DNA from: Prochlorococcus sp. AG-347-I06
Lineage (GTDB): Bacteria > Cyanobacteriota > Cyanobacteriia > PCC-6307 > Cyanobiaceae
NCBI GenBank assembly: GCA_003281605.1
Contig: QCBM01000001.1
Coordinates: 1 to 64,000, forward strand
Direction: 5' to 3'
Length of the DNA: 64,000 bases
Part shown: positions 18,157 to 26,241 of the stretch, one piece after another
Position numbering within the stretch: the stretch's first letter is position 1
Layout: each line of letters begins with the position of its first letter
The notes under the pieces: model-generated
Database searches by the model: none
Seen by the model: the letters and a program-made list of their open reading frames with translations, nothing else
What the model was told of the DNA's origin: nothing
Made by a program: the position numbers and the translations under genes

Positions 18157-19587
18157 TTAAAGACATCTCTCAATTCTAGTTCTATCAGTTTTACTCTCTG
18201 CGAAAAGCTCCCAACTTTGAGTTAAATCTGGCCCACTGAGAGATCCAAAAAAGGCTACTCTTAATGATTTCATTAATATCCCCTTTTTAATATTATGCTT
18301 TTTTGAGATTTCGTTTATTATTTCTTTGGCTTTCTCTTTATTTAGTTTTAAAGTATTTTGCTCAATTAAATAATTTAAGATTAGTTTTAAAGATAATTTG
18401 TTTTCCTGGTTTTCCAGAAAATCTTGACCTTCTTTTTGAATTGTAGGTATTAAGAAAAATGGTTTTGATTGATCAATTGAATCTTTTAAAAGAGTCATAG
18501 AGTCTCTAATCAAAATTGCTAATTTATTAGCCCATTCTTGAGATGGCGGCTCCCAACCATTTTCATCCCAGTATTTTCTTATGATCTCAATTAACTTTAT
18601 TGATTCCATTTTTTTTATATATTGAGAATTAATCCAGTTAAGTTTTTCCCAACTAAATTTGGCTCCAGCTTTATTTATTTCTGATAAGTCAAAAATTTCA
18701 GATATCTCTTCAAGTGAAAGTATTTCTCTGTCGGCAGATTTTGGAGACCAACCTAAAAATGCCATATAGTTCGATAGGGCCTCAGGTAAATATCCCATTT
18801 CTCTAAATTCGTCGATTGAAGTAACGCAATCTCTCTTAGATAATTTTTTCCCTTCGCTATTTAGTATTAAGGGTGTATGCGAAAAAGTTGGCAAATTAAA
18901 ATTTAATGCTTTATAAATCAAGATTTGTTTTGCAGTGTTCGAGATATGGTCTTCACCCCTTACAACGTGAGTAATATTCATGAAATTATCATCAACTACA
19001 ACTGCAAGATTATATAAAGGATCACCAATCTCATATCCCTTAGCCCTTCTTGATAAAACTAAATCACCGCCCAAATCCTTCCCTTGCCATTTGATTTCGC
19101 CTCTTATCTGATCTACCCATTTAATTTCAATTTTTTCATCAATCTTAAATCTTATTACTGAAGTCCGCCCTTGGGATATGAATGTTTCTATTTCTTCTTT
19201 TGAAAGACTTCTGTGCCTATTATCATGCTTTGGAGGTAATCCTTTCTTTTTTTGTTCTTCTCTTAATTCAGATATTTCAACTTCTGATGTAAAGCACCTA
19301 TATGCAGCTCCACATTCCAATAGTTTTTTGATATAACTTTTGTGAATCGAAATTCGGTCACTTTGCTTTATAGGTTCTTCATCCCATTTCAGTCCAAGCC
19401 ATTTCAACCCCTCTAGTATATTTCTTGTATATTCAGATTTAGATCGAAGAAAATCTGTATCTTCTATTCTGATAAGAAATTTTCCATCTATTTTTTGTGC
19501 ATACAACCAATTGAATAGTGCTGTTCGCGCTGTCCCAATATGAAATAAACCCGTTGGACTCGGGGCTAGTCTTAAACGTTTTTCCAA
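18157..19587 (-). CDS. gltX: Glutamyl-tRNA synthetase
   Basis: Class I aminoacyl-tRNA synthetase, 476 residues. The HIGH element is SPTGLFHIGTARTALFNW at the N-terminus and the KMSKS element is KKLSKRDC. Its product glutamyl-tRNA is also the first substrate for tetrapyrrole synthesis in cyanobacteria, which connects it with hemL in this window. It lies 17 bp downstream of tRNA-Asp in the same direction and may share its transcript. Confidence 0.97.
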   Translation of the reverse strand: MEKRLRLAPSPTGLFHIGTARTALFNWLYAQKIDGKFLIRIEDTDFLRSKSEYTRNILEGLKWLGLKWDEEPIKQSDRISIHKSYIKKLLECGAAYRCFTSEVEISELREEQKKKGLPPKHDNRHRSLSKEEIETFISQGRTSVIRFKIDEKIEIKWVDQIRGEIKWQGKDLGGDLVLSRRAKGYEIGDPLYNLAVVVDDNFMNITHVVRGEDHISNTAKQILIYKALNFNLPTFSHTPLILNSEGKKLSKRDCVTSIDEFREMGYLPEALSNYMAFLGWSPKSADREILSLEEISEIFDLSEINKAGAKFSWEKLNWINSQYIKKMESIKLIEIIRKYWDENGWEPPSQEWANKLAILIRDSMTLLKDSIDQSKPFFLIPTIQKEGQDFLENQENKLSLKLILNYLIEQNTLKLNKEKAKEIINEISKKHNIKKGILMKSLRVAFFGSLSGPDLTQSWELFAESKTDRTRIERCL

Positions 19588-19604
19588 ATTACTTTTAGAA
19601 AAAA

Positions 19605-19678
19605 CGGGACCGACGGGATTCGAACCCGCAACTTCCGCCGTGACAGGGCGGTGCTCTAACCAGTTGAACTACGGTCCC
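19605..19678 (-). tRNA. tRNA-Asp (GTC)
   Basis: 74-nt cloverleaf on the minus strand. The acceptor stem GGGACCG pairs with CGGTCCC, discriminator G, D-arm AGTTCAACTGGTTAGAGC. The anticodon stem-loop CCGCC-CTGTCAC-GGCGG gives anticodon GTC, and the T-arm contains GGTTCGAATCC. The 3' CCA is not encoded. Confidence 0.98.
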
Positions 19679-19686
19679 ATAGTTTT

Positions 19687-19706
19687 GTTCTAAATTTATT
19701 TAGAAC
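19687..19706. repeat. 20-bp near-perfect palindrome upstream of tRNA-Asp
   Basis: Arms GTTCTAAAT (19687-19695) and ATTTAGAAC (19698-19706) are perfect complements around two bases. It lies 9 bp upstream of the tRNA-Asp 5' end, in the 150-bp gap after the PSHCP gene. No T-run follows in the leftward direction, so it is not a standard terminator. A processing signal or a protein-binding site are possible readings. Confidence 0.4.
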
Positions 19707-19828
19707 TTCATTCTTAAAATTATCAGATCATAATACTTAATTTATGGGGTTGTAATAAAAAAAATTTATTAATTTGAGGATTTACAGAAATAATTAGTTT
19801 TTTTAACTGCCTTAGTGTAAACAACTAT

Positions 19829-20023
19829 TTATTTTTGAGGTCTAAAACCAGCAGGTTCTATCAACCTTACTTGATTGCCTCTAGCAGTAAATTCTCTGCC
19901 TTGGTCACTTTGTACGACAACTCTCCCACCAGACTTAACTCTGATAACTCTTGCACGAACCCACCCTAAAGCTGCTGATTCGAGGACTTTAACTACGTCC
20001 CCAGGTTGAAGATCTAACTCCAT
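19829..20023 (-). CDS. Picocyanobacterial hyper-conserved protein (PSHCP), Tudor-like fold
   Basis: 64 residues: an acidic start (MELDLQPGDVVKVLE) then a compact beta-rich, Arg/Gly-rich core (GWVRARVIRVKSGGRVVVQ, FTARGNQVRLIEP). This is the protein known to be almost invariant among Prochlorococcus and marine Synechococcus, with a Tudor-type fold reported to bind RNA and to associate with the translation apparatus. The position between tRNA-Asp and tRNA-Trp and close to rplS agrees with that. The base composition is visibly less AT-rich than the neighbours. The exact role is not established. Confidence 0.9.
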   Translation of the reverse strand: MELDLQPGDVVKVLESAALGWVRARVIRVKSGGRVVVQSDQGREFTARGNQVRLIEPAGFRPQK

Positions 20024-20058
20024 CTTATGAAAAAATGATTTACATAATGTTGATCAAA

Positions 20059-20131
20059 CGCGTCGTGGAGGACTTGAACCCCCGACATCAGGTTTTGGAG
20101 ACCTGCGTTCTACCAACTGAACTAACGACGC
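20059..20131 (-). tRNA. tRNA-Trp (CCA)
   Basis: 73-nt cloverleaf on the minus strand. The acceptor stem GCGTCGT pairs with ACGACGC, discriminator G. The anticodon stem-loop CAGGT-CTCCAAA-ACCTG gives anticodon CCA, and the T-arm is GGGGGTTCAAGTCCTCC. Located between rplS and the PSHCP gene in the same direction, so a mixed mRNA/tRNA transcript is plausible. Confidence 0.98.
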
Positions 20132-20184
20132 ATTTAAATGATTATAGGCGTCTTTGTGACCAATAAGTTGATTAATTTACAACT

Positions 20185-20664
20185 TTATCGATCAAAGCGT
20201 TGTTTTACGCGAGTAGCTTTTCCTACTCTATCTCTCAGATAGAATAACTTAGCTCTTCTTACTTTACCTCTACGTTCAACTTTTAGAGAGGCAACCTGTG
20301 GACTATGTAGCATAAATACTCTTTCAACACCTATACCCTGAAAAATTCTTCTAACTGTAATAGTCTGGTTAATTCCTCCATGTCTTTTTGCTATGACAAC
20401 GCCTTCATAAGGTTGAACTCTTTCTTTATTACCTTCTGTAATCTTCACTCCAACTTTAACAGTGTCCCCAACATATATTTCAGGTAATTCTTTTTTTAAT
20501 TGTTCGTTCTCAAATTCCTTAATAAGATTGGATGCGCTTAATGTTTGCGTAGTCTCAGAAACCGTATTTTTTTCTTTTTGTTCCACTGCTACATCAACTG
20601 ATGAGTCAGCTTTAATAACGGTTTCTAAATTCTTCTCTTGTTTCTCTTTGGCCATTTTGGTCAT
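20185..20664 (-). CDS. rplS: 50S ribosomal protein L19 with N-terminal extension
   Basis: L19 sits at the 30S-50S interface. The conserved domain begins near residue 57 ([15 protein letters not shown]) and continues through [14 protein letters not shown] and [19 protein letters not shown] to the end. About 45 residues of Glu/Lys/Thr-rich, probably disordered sequence precede it. The ATG at 20664 has AGGA at suitable spacing, which supports the long form. A Met three codons later is an alternative. Confidence 0.95.
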   Translation of the reverse strand: MTKMAKEKQEKNLETVIKADSSVDVAVEQKEKNTVSETTQTLSASNLIKEFENEQLKKELPEIYVGDTVKVGVKITEGNKERVQPYEGVVIAKRHGGINQTITVRRIFQGIGVERVFMLHSPQVASLKVERRGKVRRAKLFYLRDRVGKATRVKQRFDR

Positions 20665-20687
20665 TATTGTCCTACAAGTTCTATATC

Positions 20688-20996
20688 TTAACCTTTTGAC
20701 TCGCCTTTAGTAACCTTTTTGGTAAATGAAATTGTTTTTGAAAACATTTGGAATCCTGTGACGAGCATCCATAAAACTCCAAGGGAATTAAATATTACGT
20801 ATATAAGTTCTCCATTATCTCCAAGCCATTCGCCCTCATGGAGGGACATTAACCAATGAACTTGTTCTCTAGAGTAACCCAGTAAATCTTTTGAAACCCT
20901 ATAAAGAAGACCAGTAATTGAAGAAATAAATAATGGAAGAAAAATCCAGGGCGCCAAAGCCTTATGAAATTGCCTAGAATTAAATAAACTTTTCAT
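20688..20996 (-). CDS. PepSY-associated-type membrane protein, 102 residues
   Basis: Two hydrophobic helices: about residues 12-32 ([21 protein letters not shown]) with a preceding His (QFHKALAPW), and about 63-83 ([19 protein letters not shown]). Between them are [12 protein letters not shown] and other aromatic/His residues. This pattern resembles the transmembrane part of PepSY_TM proteins, which often contain membrane His residues. Function unknown. Lies 23 bp upstream of rplS in the same direction and is divergent from map. Confidence 0.65.
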   Translation of the reverse strand: MKSLFNSRQFHKALAPWIFLPLFISSITGLLYRVSKDLLGYSREQVHWLMSLHEGEWLGDNGELIYVIFNSLGVLWMLVTGFQMFSKTISFTKKVTKGESKG

Positions 20997-21091
20997 TTTT
21001 GTTTCTTTCCCATTGTTATTGATAGATTTAAAGTAGCCAAGATCATAAAGGCTATTTTGAAGATATTTACCTATTACTATTATTTATTCCA

Positions 21092-21931
21092 ATGAGACAT
21101 TTTGCAGATCTTTTGTTAAAAAAAAATAATTCCAGAGCTAATGATCAAGTTCCTTTTATTCAGAGGAGAAGAGGAATCGAAATAAAGTCTTCACGGGAAA
21201 TAAATTTGATGAAAAAATCTAGCAGGATTGTAGCTACTGTCTTGAGAGAAATTAATGACTTAATTAAACCTGGAATGAGTACAAAAGATTTAGATGATTT
21301 CGCGGAAAAGAGGATAAAAAGTTTTGGAGCTGTGCCAAGTTTTAAGGGCTACCATGGATTCCCTTCTAGTATTTGTTCTAGCATTAACAATGAGGTTGTC
21401 CATGGTATTCCAAGTAAAAATAAAATAATTAAAAATGGTGACTTGGTTAAAATTGATACAGGGGCATATTTAGATGGTTTCCATGGAGATAGTTGTATAT
21501 CAATTTGTGTAGGAGAAGTTAGTCCAAAGGCTCAAAAACTTAGTGATATAGCTTTTAAAGCATTGTATGCAGGGCTTTCGAAAATTAAGGCAGGGAATAC
21601 ACTTCTTGATGTGGCTGGGGAAATCGAAGACGTTGTTGTAAAAAATGGCTTTAGTGTTGTAGAAGACTATACAGGTCATGGAGTTGGACGAAATCTTCAT
21701 GAAGAACCATCGGTATTTAATTTTCGGACCAAAGAATTGCCTAACGTCGTCCTTCGCGAAGGAATGACATTAGCGGTGGAACCTATTGTTAATGAAGGGA
21801 CTAAATTTTGCAAAACACTAAATGATAGATGGACCGTAATAACAAAAGATGGAAAACTATCTGCCCAATGGGAGCATACAATAGTTGTTTTAAAAGATGG
21901 TATTGAAATTTTGACAGATCGAGATTTTTAA
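21092..21931 (+). CDS. map: Methionine aminopeptidase, type I
   Basis: Removes the initiator Met from nascent proteins. 279 residues. The dinuclear-metal ligands are visible: two Asp in IDTGAYLDGFHGDSC, His in TGHGVGRNLHEEP, Glu in AVEPIVNEG and Glu in QWEHTIVV. An N-terminal extension of about 30 residues (LLLKKNNSRANDQVPF) precedes the catalytic domain. The end is 3 bp from the convergent SDR gene stop. Confidence 0.96.
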   Translation: MRHFADLLLKKNNSRANDQVPFIQRRRGIEIKSSREINLMKKSSRIVATVLREINDLIKPGMSTKDLDDFAEKRIKSFGAVPSFKGYHGFPSSICSSINNEVVHGIPSKNKIIKNGDLVKIDTGAYLDGFHGDSCISICVGEVSPKAQKLSDIAFKALYAGLSKIKAGNTLLDVAGEIEDVVVKNGFSVVEDYTGHGVGRNLHEEPSVFNFRTKELPNVVLREGMTLAVEPIVNEGTKFCKTLNDRWTVITKDGKLSAQWEHTIVVLKDGIEILTDRDF

Positions 21932-21934
21932 GCA

Positions 21935-22654
21935 CTAAGATTTATATTTATAGATAATTTTGCAATATAAAAAATTAAATAATTCTTTCAATGGGAAAAG
22001 TACATATGTTAGAGGGTTTGGACTAATTATTACCAAATAATTTTTTGAATTGGCTAAATCATAAATTTTTTTAGAAACAAATTTGGGACTCATTATTCCG
22101 AGAGGATTTAATTCTGATTTAAAAGGCCCTAAAATGATTTTTTTAATTATTAATTTTTTCTTTGTATTTTTGTCCAGTAGATTTTTTTTGAAAGAAACTA
22201 ATTGACCAATAAGGGATTTACTAATCTCATATGAGGGATTTAGGGCGGGTAATATTTCTGCTTCAGATGTATTTATCCAAATTTCTTTTTTTATTTGTGA
22301 ATCATTGCTTAGAGCAATATCTTCAAATAAATTTAAAAATTTGAATTTGCTTAATGCATTTATCTCAATTGAGTTTTCATAATTAGAATTTTCTCTACTC
22401 AAATCATAGATACCATGGTTCAAAATTAAAATATCTATATTCTCTAATTGTTTTTTTAATGACGACTCCTTCCCACATTCCCATTTAATCCATTCATTTG
22501 GAGATTCAAGATTTATTTCATAATTAGTTTTACTATGAGTAAATCCGATCACTTTATATCCTTTTTGACGAAACAACTTTGTTAATTCTTTCCCTAGCGC
22601 ACCCGAGGCCCCAGTAATCCCTATGGTTTTTTCGTTTTTGGTTGGATTTATCAT
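21935..22654 (-). CDS. Short-chain dehydrogenase/reductase family protein
   Basis: 239 residues. Rossmann motif GITGASGALGKEL at the N-terminus and a catalytic-type YEISK (Tyr-x-x-x-Lys) in the second half. The usual NNAG is replaced by NHGIYD. A hydrophobic/aromatic C-terminal end suggests membrane contact. The substrate is unknown. Probably an atypical or divergent SDR because of the changed NNAG motif. Divergent from the Pta-like gene across about 150 AT-rich bases. Confidence 0.75.
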   Translation of the reverse strand: MINPTKNEKTIGITGASGALGKELTKLFRQKGYKVIGFTHSKTNYEINLESPNEWIKWECGKESSLKKQLENIDILILNHGIYDLSRENSNYENSIEINALSKFKFLNLFEDIALSNDSQIKKEIWINTSEAEILPALNPSYEISKSLIGQLVSFKKNLLDKNTKKKLIIKKIILGPFKSELNPLGIMSPKFVSKKIYDLANSKNYLVIISPNPLTYVLFPLKELFNFLYCKIIYKYKS

Positions 22655-22808
22655 TTTGCTTAATTTTTATGAAATACCAAAGAATTAAAATAAATTTACC
22701 AAAAAAAGATTATTTATTTTTTTATTTGATTAAAACTCATAAATAAATATTTGTTTAGTTCTGAAAAAAATATTATCTTAAACCTATTAATAAATAATTT
22801 ACTAAATT

Positions 22809-23918
22809 ATGAGCGATATATTATTAATTGGCTCATGTGAGCCATTTAGTGGTAAGTCTGCAATGGTTCTTGGGATAGCAAAAAAACTTTTACAGAAGAA
22901 AAAAAAAGTACGCATTGGAAAACCTTTAGCAACGTGCATTGAACTAACAAATCTCCCCTCAATGTCTTATGAAGGATTAATAGATGATGACGTTAAGTTT
23001 ATTGGATCAACGTTAAATATCGAAGAGGAGAATTTAATTTCTTCAGTAGGGTTATTGGATAATATCTCAGCTGAAAAAAGAATCTTCAATAAAGACTTAC
23101 TCCCAGGAAAAGGTTTTGATCAGATTGAAGGATTGGTCAATGATGATTTTGAAGGTCTTAATATTTTAGAGGCGGCCGGAAGTCTTTATGAGGGAATGAT
23201 TTATGGCTTAAGTCTCCCACAACTAGCTAAGGATCTAGATGCGAAAGTTTTAATTGTGAATTTATGGGAAGATTGTAAAAGTGTGGATGCATTACTTGAT
23301 GCGAAAAAACAATTAGGTGAGAAATTGACTGGTGTTGTATTAAATGGAGTTTTGCCGCAAGAACTCGAAAAAGTAAAAAATGAAATAATACCCTCTCTTA
23401 AAGATCTGGATATTGAAGTGTTTGGAGTGATGCCTAAATCACCACTTCTTAGAAGTGTCACCGTAGGTGAGCTTGTAAGAAGACTAGATGCCCAAGTAAT
23501 TTGTTGCCCTGAAAAAGATCAATTGCTTGTTGAAACATTAAGCATTGGTGCAATGGGGGTAAATTCTGCAATGGAATTTTTCAGGAGAAGACGAAATATG
23601 GCTGTAGTTACTGGAGCTGATAGAACTGATATCCAACTTGCTGCTTTGGAGGCCTCGACTCAATGCCTTATTTTAACTGGTTTAGGAGATCCTTTGTCAC
23701 AATTAATTCATAGAGCGGAGGAATTGGAGGTGCCAATTTTAAAAGTGGAATTAGATACTCTTGCCACAGTAGAAATTATTGAACAAGCTTTTGGTCATGT
23801 CAGAATACATGAATCAATTAAAGCTTCTTATGCTATTCAATTAGTTCAAGATAATGTAAATCTAAAAAGAATTCTCGAAAAGATAGATTTTCCCTGCAAT
23901 TTTTCAGATAAATGCTAA
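22809..23918 (+). CDS. Phosphotransacetylase N-terminal-like protein (BioD-like P-loop plus DRTGG domain)
   Basis: 369 residues. The N-terminal BioD/CobB-like ATPase domain has a P-loop GSCEPFSGKSAMVL starting near residue 7, and the C-terminal domain of about 130 residues has the DRTGG-family core (MAVVTGADRTDIQLAAL). This corresponds to the regulatory N-terminal half of long Pta enzymes, but the catalytic acetyltransferase domain is absent. Standalone versions are widespread in cyanobacteria and often mislabelled cobyrinic acid synthase. A ligand-sensing role is inferred. A SLOG-like gene follows 25 bp later. Confidence 0.8.
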   Translation: MSDILLIGSCEPFSGKSAMVLGIAKKLLQKKKKVRIGKPLATCIELTNLPSMSYEGLIDDDVKFIGSTLNIEEENLISSVGLLDNISAEKRIFNKDLLPGKGFDQIEGLVNDDFEGLNILEAAGSLYEGMIYGLSLPQLAKDLDAKVLIVNLWEDCKSVDALLDAKKQLGEKLTGVVLNGVLPQELEKVKNEIIPSLKDLDIEVFGVMPKSPLLRSVTVGELVRRLDAQVICCPEKDQLLVETLSIGAMGVNSAMEFFRRRRNMAVVTGADRTDIQLAALEASTQCLILTGLGDPLSQLIHRAEELEVPILKVELDTLATVEIIEQAFGHVRIHESIKASYAIQLVQDNVNLKRILEKIDFPCNFSDKC

Positions 23919-23943
23919 TTTCAAATATAGGAACTTTATTATT

Positions 23944-24456
23944 TTGAGTCGCTCTTTAGATCTCCCAGCAACTGAAGGCGTTGATGCCTTAGCTCAAGAA
24001 CTCGCAAAACTCCAAGATAATGGGAAAAGGAAAATTGCTTTTTTGGGTAGTAGGCACGTACCGGTTGTCGATATTCACTTAATTGAGTTGATAGCAAGGT
24101 CGTTAGCAGAAGAAGGTCATAATATCCTTACTTCTGGATCTCAAGGTGTCAATGCAGCTGTTATTCGAGCTGTCTTAGATATTAATCCATCATTATTAAC
24201 TGTTTTATTACCCCAAAGTCTTGATAGACAAATACCTGAAATAAAGGATCAACTTGAGAAGGTTATGCATTTGGTTGAAAAAAGTGAAAATGATGAATTA
24301 CCTTTGCCACTAGCAAGTAGTCTTTGTAATCAAGAAATTATTTCTAGGTGCGATCAATTAATATGCTTTGCCTTTCACGATAGTGAAACTTTGCTAAATA
24401 GTTGTAGAAGCGCGGAAGAAATGGGCAAAGTGGTTAGTTTGTTATTTTTTGATTAA
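23944..24456 (+). CDS. SLOG/DprA-like Rossmann-fold protein, 170 residues
   Basis: The start is TTG at 23944 with AGGA upstream, since no ATG occurs before the conserved core. The core shows a beta strand then KIAFLGSRHVPVVD, followed by NILTSGSQGVNAAVIRA, which resembles the nucleotide-binding loops of DprA/LOG (SLOG) proteins (S-G-G/S-x-G-x-D/N). Then come IICF-like late strands and a C-terminal VVSLLFF strand. Probably binds a nucleotide or nucleotide-like ligand. The function is unknown. It follows the Pta-N-like gene closely, so the two may work together. Confidence 0.65.
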   Translation: MSRSLDLPATEGVDALAQELAKLQDNGKRKIAFLGSRHVPVVDIHLIELIARSLAEEGHNILTSGSQGVNAAVIRAVLDINPSLLTVLLPQSLDRQIPEIKDQLEKVMHLVEKSENDELPLPLASSLCNQEIISRCDQLICFAFHDSETLLNSCRSAEEMGKVVSLLFFD

Positions 24457-24522
24457 ATTAACCAATTTCCCCTTATAAAAAGATGATTTATGCTAATAAT
24501 ATTTAGCGTTTAAAAATTTACT

Positions 24523-25020
24523 ATGGCAGAAAGTTTTTCATTTGATGTAGTTTCTGATTTTGATAGGCAAGAATTAGTCAATACTTTGGATCAAGTTAAA
24601 AGGGAAATTTCTCAGCGTTATGATCTGAAGGACACAGACACTTCGGTTGATTTAGATAAGGAAAATATTTTTATAATCACCAATAGTGAGCTAACGTTAA
24701 ATGCTGTTAATGACATAATTAGACAAAAGGCGATAAAAAGAAACTTATCCTTAAAAATATTTGACTATGGTGACATTGAAATAGTTAGTGGTAATAGAAT
24801 TAAACAGACAATTTTATTAAAACAAGGAATTAAACAAGAAATTGCAAAAAAAATCAGTAAAAATATTAGAGATCAAATTAAAAAAATTAATGTCAGCATC
24901 AATGGAGAAACACTCAGAGTTGCTAGTAAGAGCAAAAATGATCTTCAATCGGCAATTAAGATTGTTAGTGAGCTGGAGGAGACTTTGAATATTCCTCTAA
25001 AAGCTAATAACTTTAGATAA
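24523..25020 (+). CDS. YajQ family protein (DUF520)
   Basis: 165 residues, full length. Begins AESFSFDVVSDFDRQELVNTLDQ and contains the ISQRYDLKDTDT segment typical of YajQ, with two ferredoxin-like alpha/beta units. YajQ proteins bind nucleic acid, and some members bind cyclic di-GMP. The role in cyanobacteria is not known. Same direction as the Pta-like and SLOG genes, 66 bp after them. Confidence 0.92.
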   Translation: MAESFSFDVVSDFDRQELVNTLDQVKREISQRYDLKDTDTSVDLDKENIFIITNSELTLNAVNDIIRQKAIKRNLSLKIFDYGDIEIVSGNRIKQTILLKQGIKQEIAKKISKNIRDQIKKINVSINGETLRVASKSKNDLQSAIKIVSELEETLNIPLKANNFR

Positions 25021-25047
25021 GATCTAAAGTAAGAATATTTTAAAAAT

Positions 25048-25257
25048 ATGGCAGATTATTCAGAATCTCTCATTAACTCATTGATTAAGAATGTAAAGGA
25101 GTATCCTCGTTTTTCAAAAGAAGAAATAGAGAAATTTTGTTGGATGGCGGTCCATGAGCATAAGCATGGTGTATTACCATCCGAATATGATATCAGGGAA
25201 ATAGATGAGGATCTTTATTTGGAACTTTTGCAAGAATTTAAATCAAATATCCATTAA
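25048..25257 (+). CDS. Conserved hypothetical protein, 69 residues
   Basis: Small, acidic, mostly helical soluble protein with a His/Trp-containing centre (FCWMAVHEHKHGVLPSEYD) and an acidic C-terminal helix. No signal peptide or membrane helix. I do not recognise a named family. It starts 27 bp after yajQ in the same direction. The non-repetitive composition and clustered His residues support a real gene, possibly a metal binder, which is speculation. Confidence 0.6.
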   Translation: MADYSESLINSLIKNVKEYPRFSKEEIEKFCWMAVHEHKHGVLPSEYDIREIDEDLYLELLQEFKSNIH

Positions 25258-25367
25258 TTAAAATCTATATTTAAATTTACAATTATTAAAAAAATATTTT
25301 AATTAAATGCCTTACTAATGCACTAATTAGTCTATTTAAATATGATTGATTTAAAGAATAAAATTTA

Positions 25368-26171
25368 ATGTCAACATCCTTTAAAAATGTTACACCAACA
25401 GGTCCTGGTGGGACAGCAACATTACTGATTGTACTTTCTTTTACTGGCTTTCTTTTGCTCACCCAATCACTATTTGTTGTACCTTCTGGACAAGTTGCAG
25501 TTGTTACAACACTAGGGAAAGTAAGTGGCCCATCTAGGAGAGCTGGTTTAAACTTTAAACTTCCATTTATTCAGTCTGTATATCCATTTGATATAAAAAC
25601 TCAAGTTCAACCAGAAAAATTTGAAACGCTAACTAAAGATCTTCAAGTTATTAGAGCTACAGCTACTGTTAAGTATTCAGTAAAACCTAATGAGGCAGGC
25701 AGGATCTTCGCAACAATTGCAAGCAGAAATAGCGATGTTTATCAGAAAATTGTTCAGCCATCTTTGCTAAAAGCGCTAAAATCAGTCTTTTCTCAATATG
25801 AGCTGGAAACAATTGCTACTGAATTCGCAGTAATTTCTGAAAAAGTTGGCGACACAGTTGCACAAGAATTAAATTCATTCGATTATGTAGATGTTAAGAG
25901 TTTAGATCTTACTGGATTAGAGATTGCTGAAGAATATAGAGCTGCGATTGAACAAAAGCAAATAGCTGGTCAGCAATTACTAAGAGCAAAGACTGAAGTT
26001 GAAATTGCTGAACAAGAAGCACTTAGATATGAGACATTAAATAGAAGTCTCGACGATCAGGTTCTTTTCAAATTATTTCTCGACAAATGGGATGGCAGTA
26101 CACAAGTAGTTCCTGGATTACCAGGTTCAGAAGGAGGTAGTCCCCCAGTGATAGTTGGTGGTAGAAGATAA
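25368..26171 (+). CDS. Prohibitin/band-7 (SPFH) family membrane protein
   Basis: 267 residues. One N-terminal membrane helix (about 17-35, ATLLIVLSFTGFLLL) then an SPFH domain (VPSGQVAVVTTLGKV, GLNFKLPFIQSVYPFDIKTQ), then a helical coiled-coil (AEEYRAAIEQKQIAGQQ) and a Gly/Pro-rich tail (EGGSPPVIVGGRR). Prohibitin-type proteins form large ring assemblies in the membrane and can regulate membrane proteases such as FtsH. The role here is inferred. Confidence 0.9.
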   Translation: MSTSFKNVTPTGPGGTATLLIVLSFTGFLLLTQSLFVVPSGQVAVVTTLGKVSGPSRRAGLNFKLPFIQSVYPFDIKTQVQPEKFETLTKDLQVIRATATVKYSVKPNEAGRIFATIASRNSDVYQKIVQPSLLKALKSVFSQYELETIATEFAVISEKVGDTVAQELNSFDYVDVKSLDLTGLEIAEEYRAAIEQKQIAGQQLLRAKTEVEIAEQEALRYETLNRSLDDQVLFKLFLDKWDGSTQVVPGLPGSEGGSPPVIVGGRR

Positions 26172-26202
26172 AATATTTAGAAAATATCTATAAATATTTT
26201 TT
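26170..26202 (+). terminator. Possible weak terminator after the band-7 gene
   Basis: AT-only inverted repeat AAAATATTTA (26170-26179) and TAAATATTTT (26191-26200) with an 11-nt loop and a run of six T up to 26202. It overlaps the band-7 stop codon and precedes the convergent hemL. Pairing is A-T only, so the hairpin would be weak, and AT-rich chance repeats are common here. Confidence 0.35.
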
Positions 26203-26241
26203 AATCATTTACTTTTATTCTTTAGGAAAGACTAATAAAAA

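Noticed and set aside
17772-18173. 133-residue open frame antisense to the antiporter end
   Set aside because: Overlaps conserved membrane-helix codons of the antiporter and has no recognisable features of its own.
22668-22745. Short open frame between the SDR and Pta-like genes
   Set aside because: About 25 codons of low-complexity AT-rich sequence in a divergent promoter gap. No support for coding.
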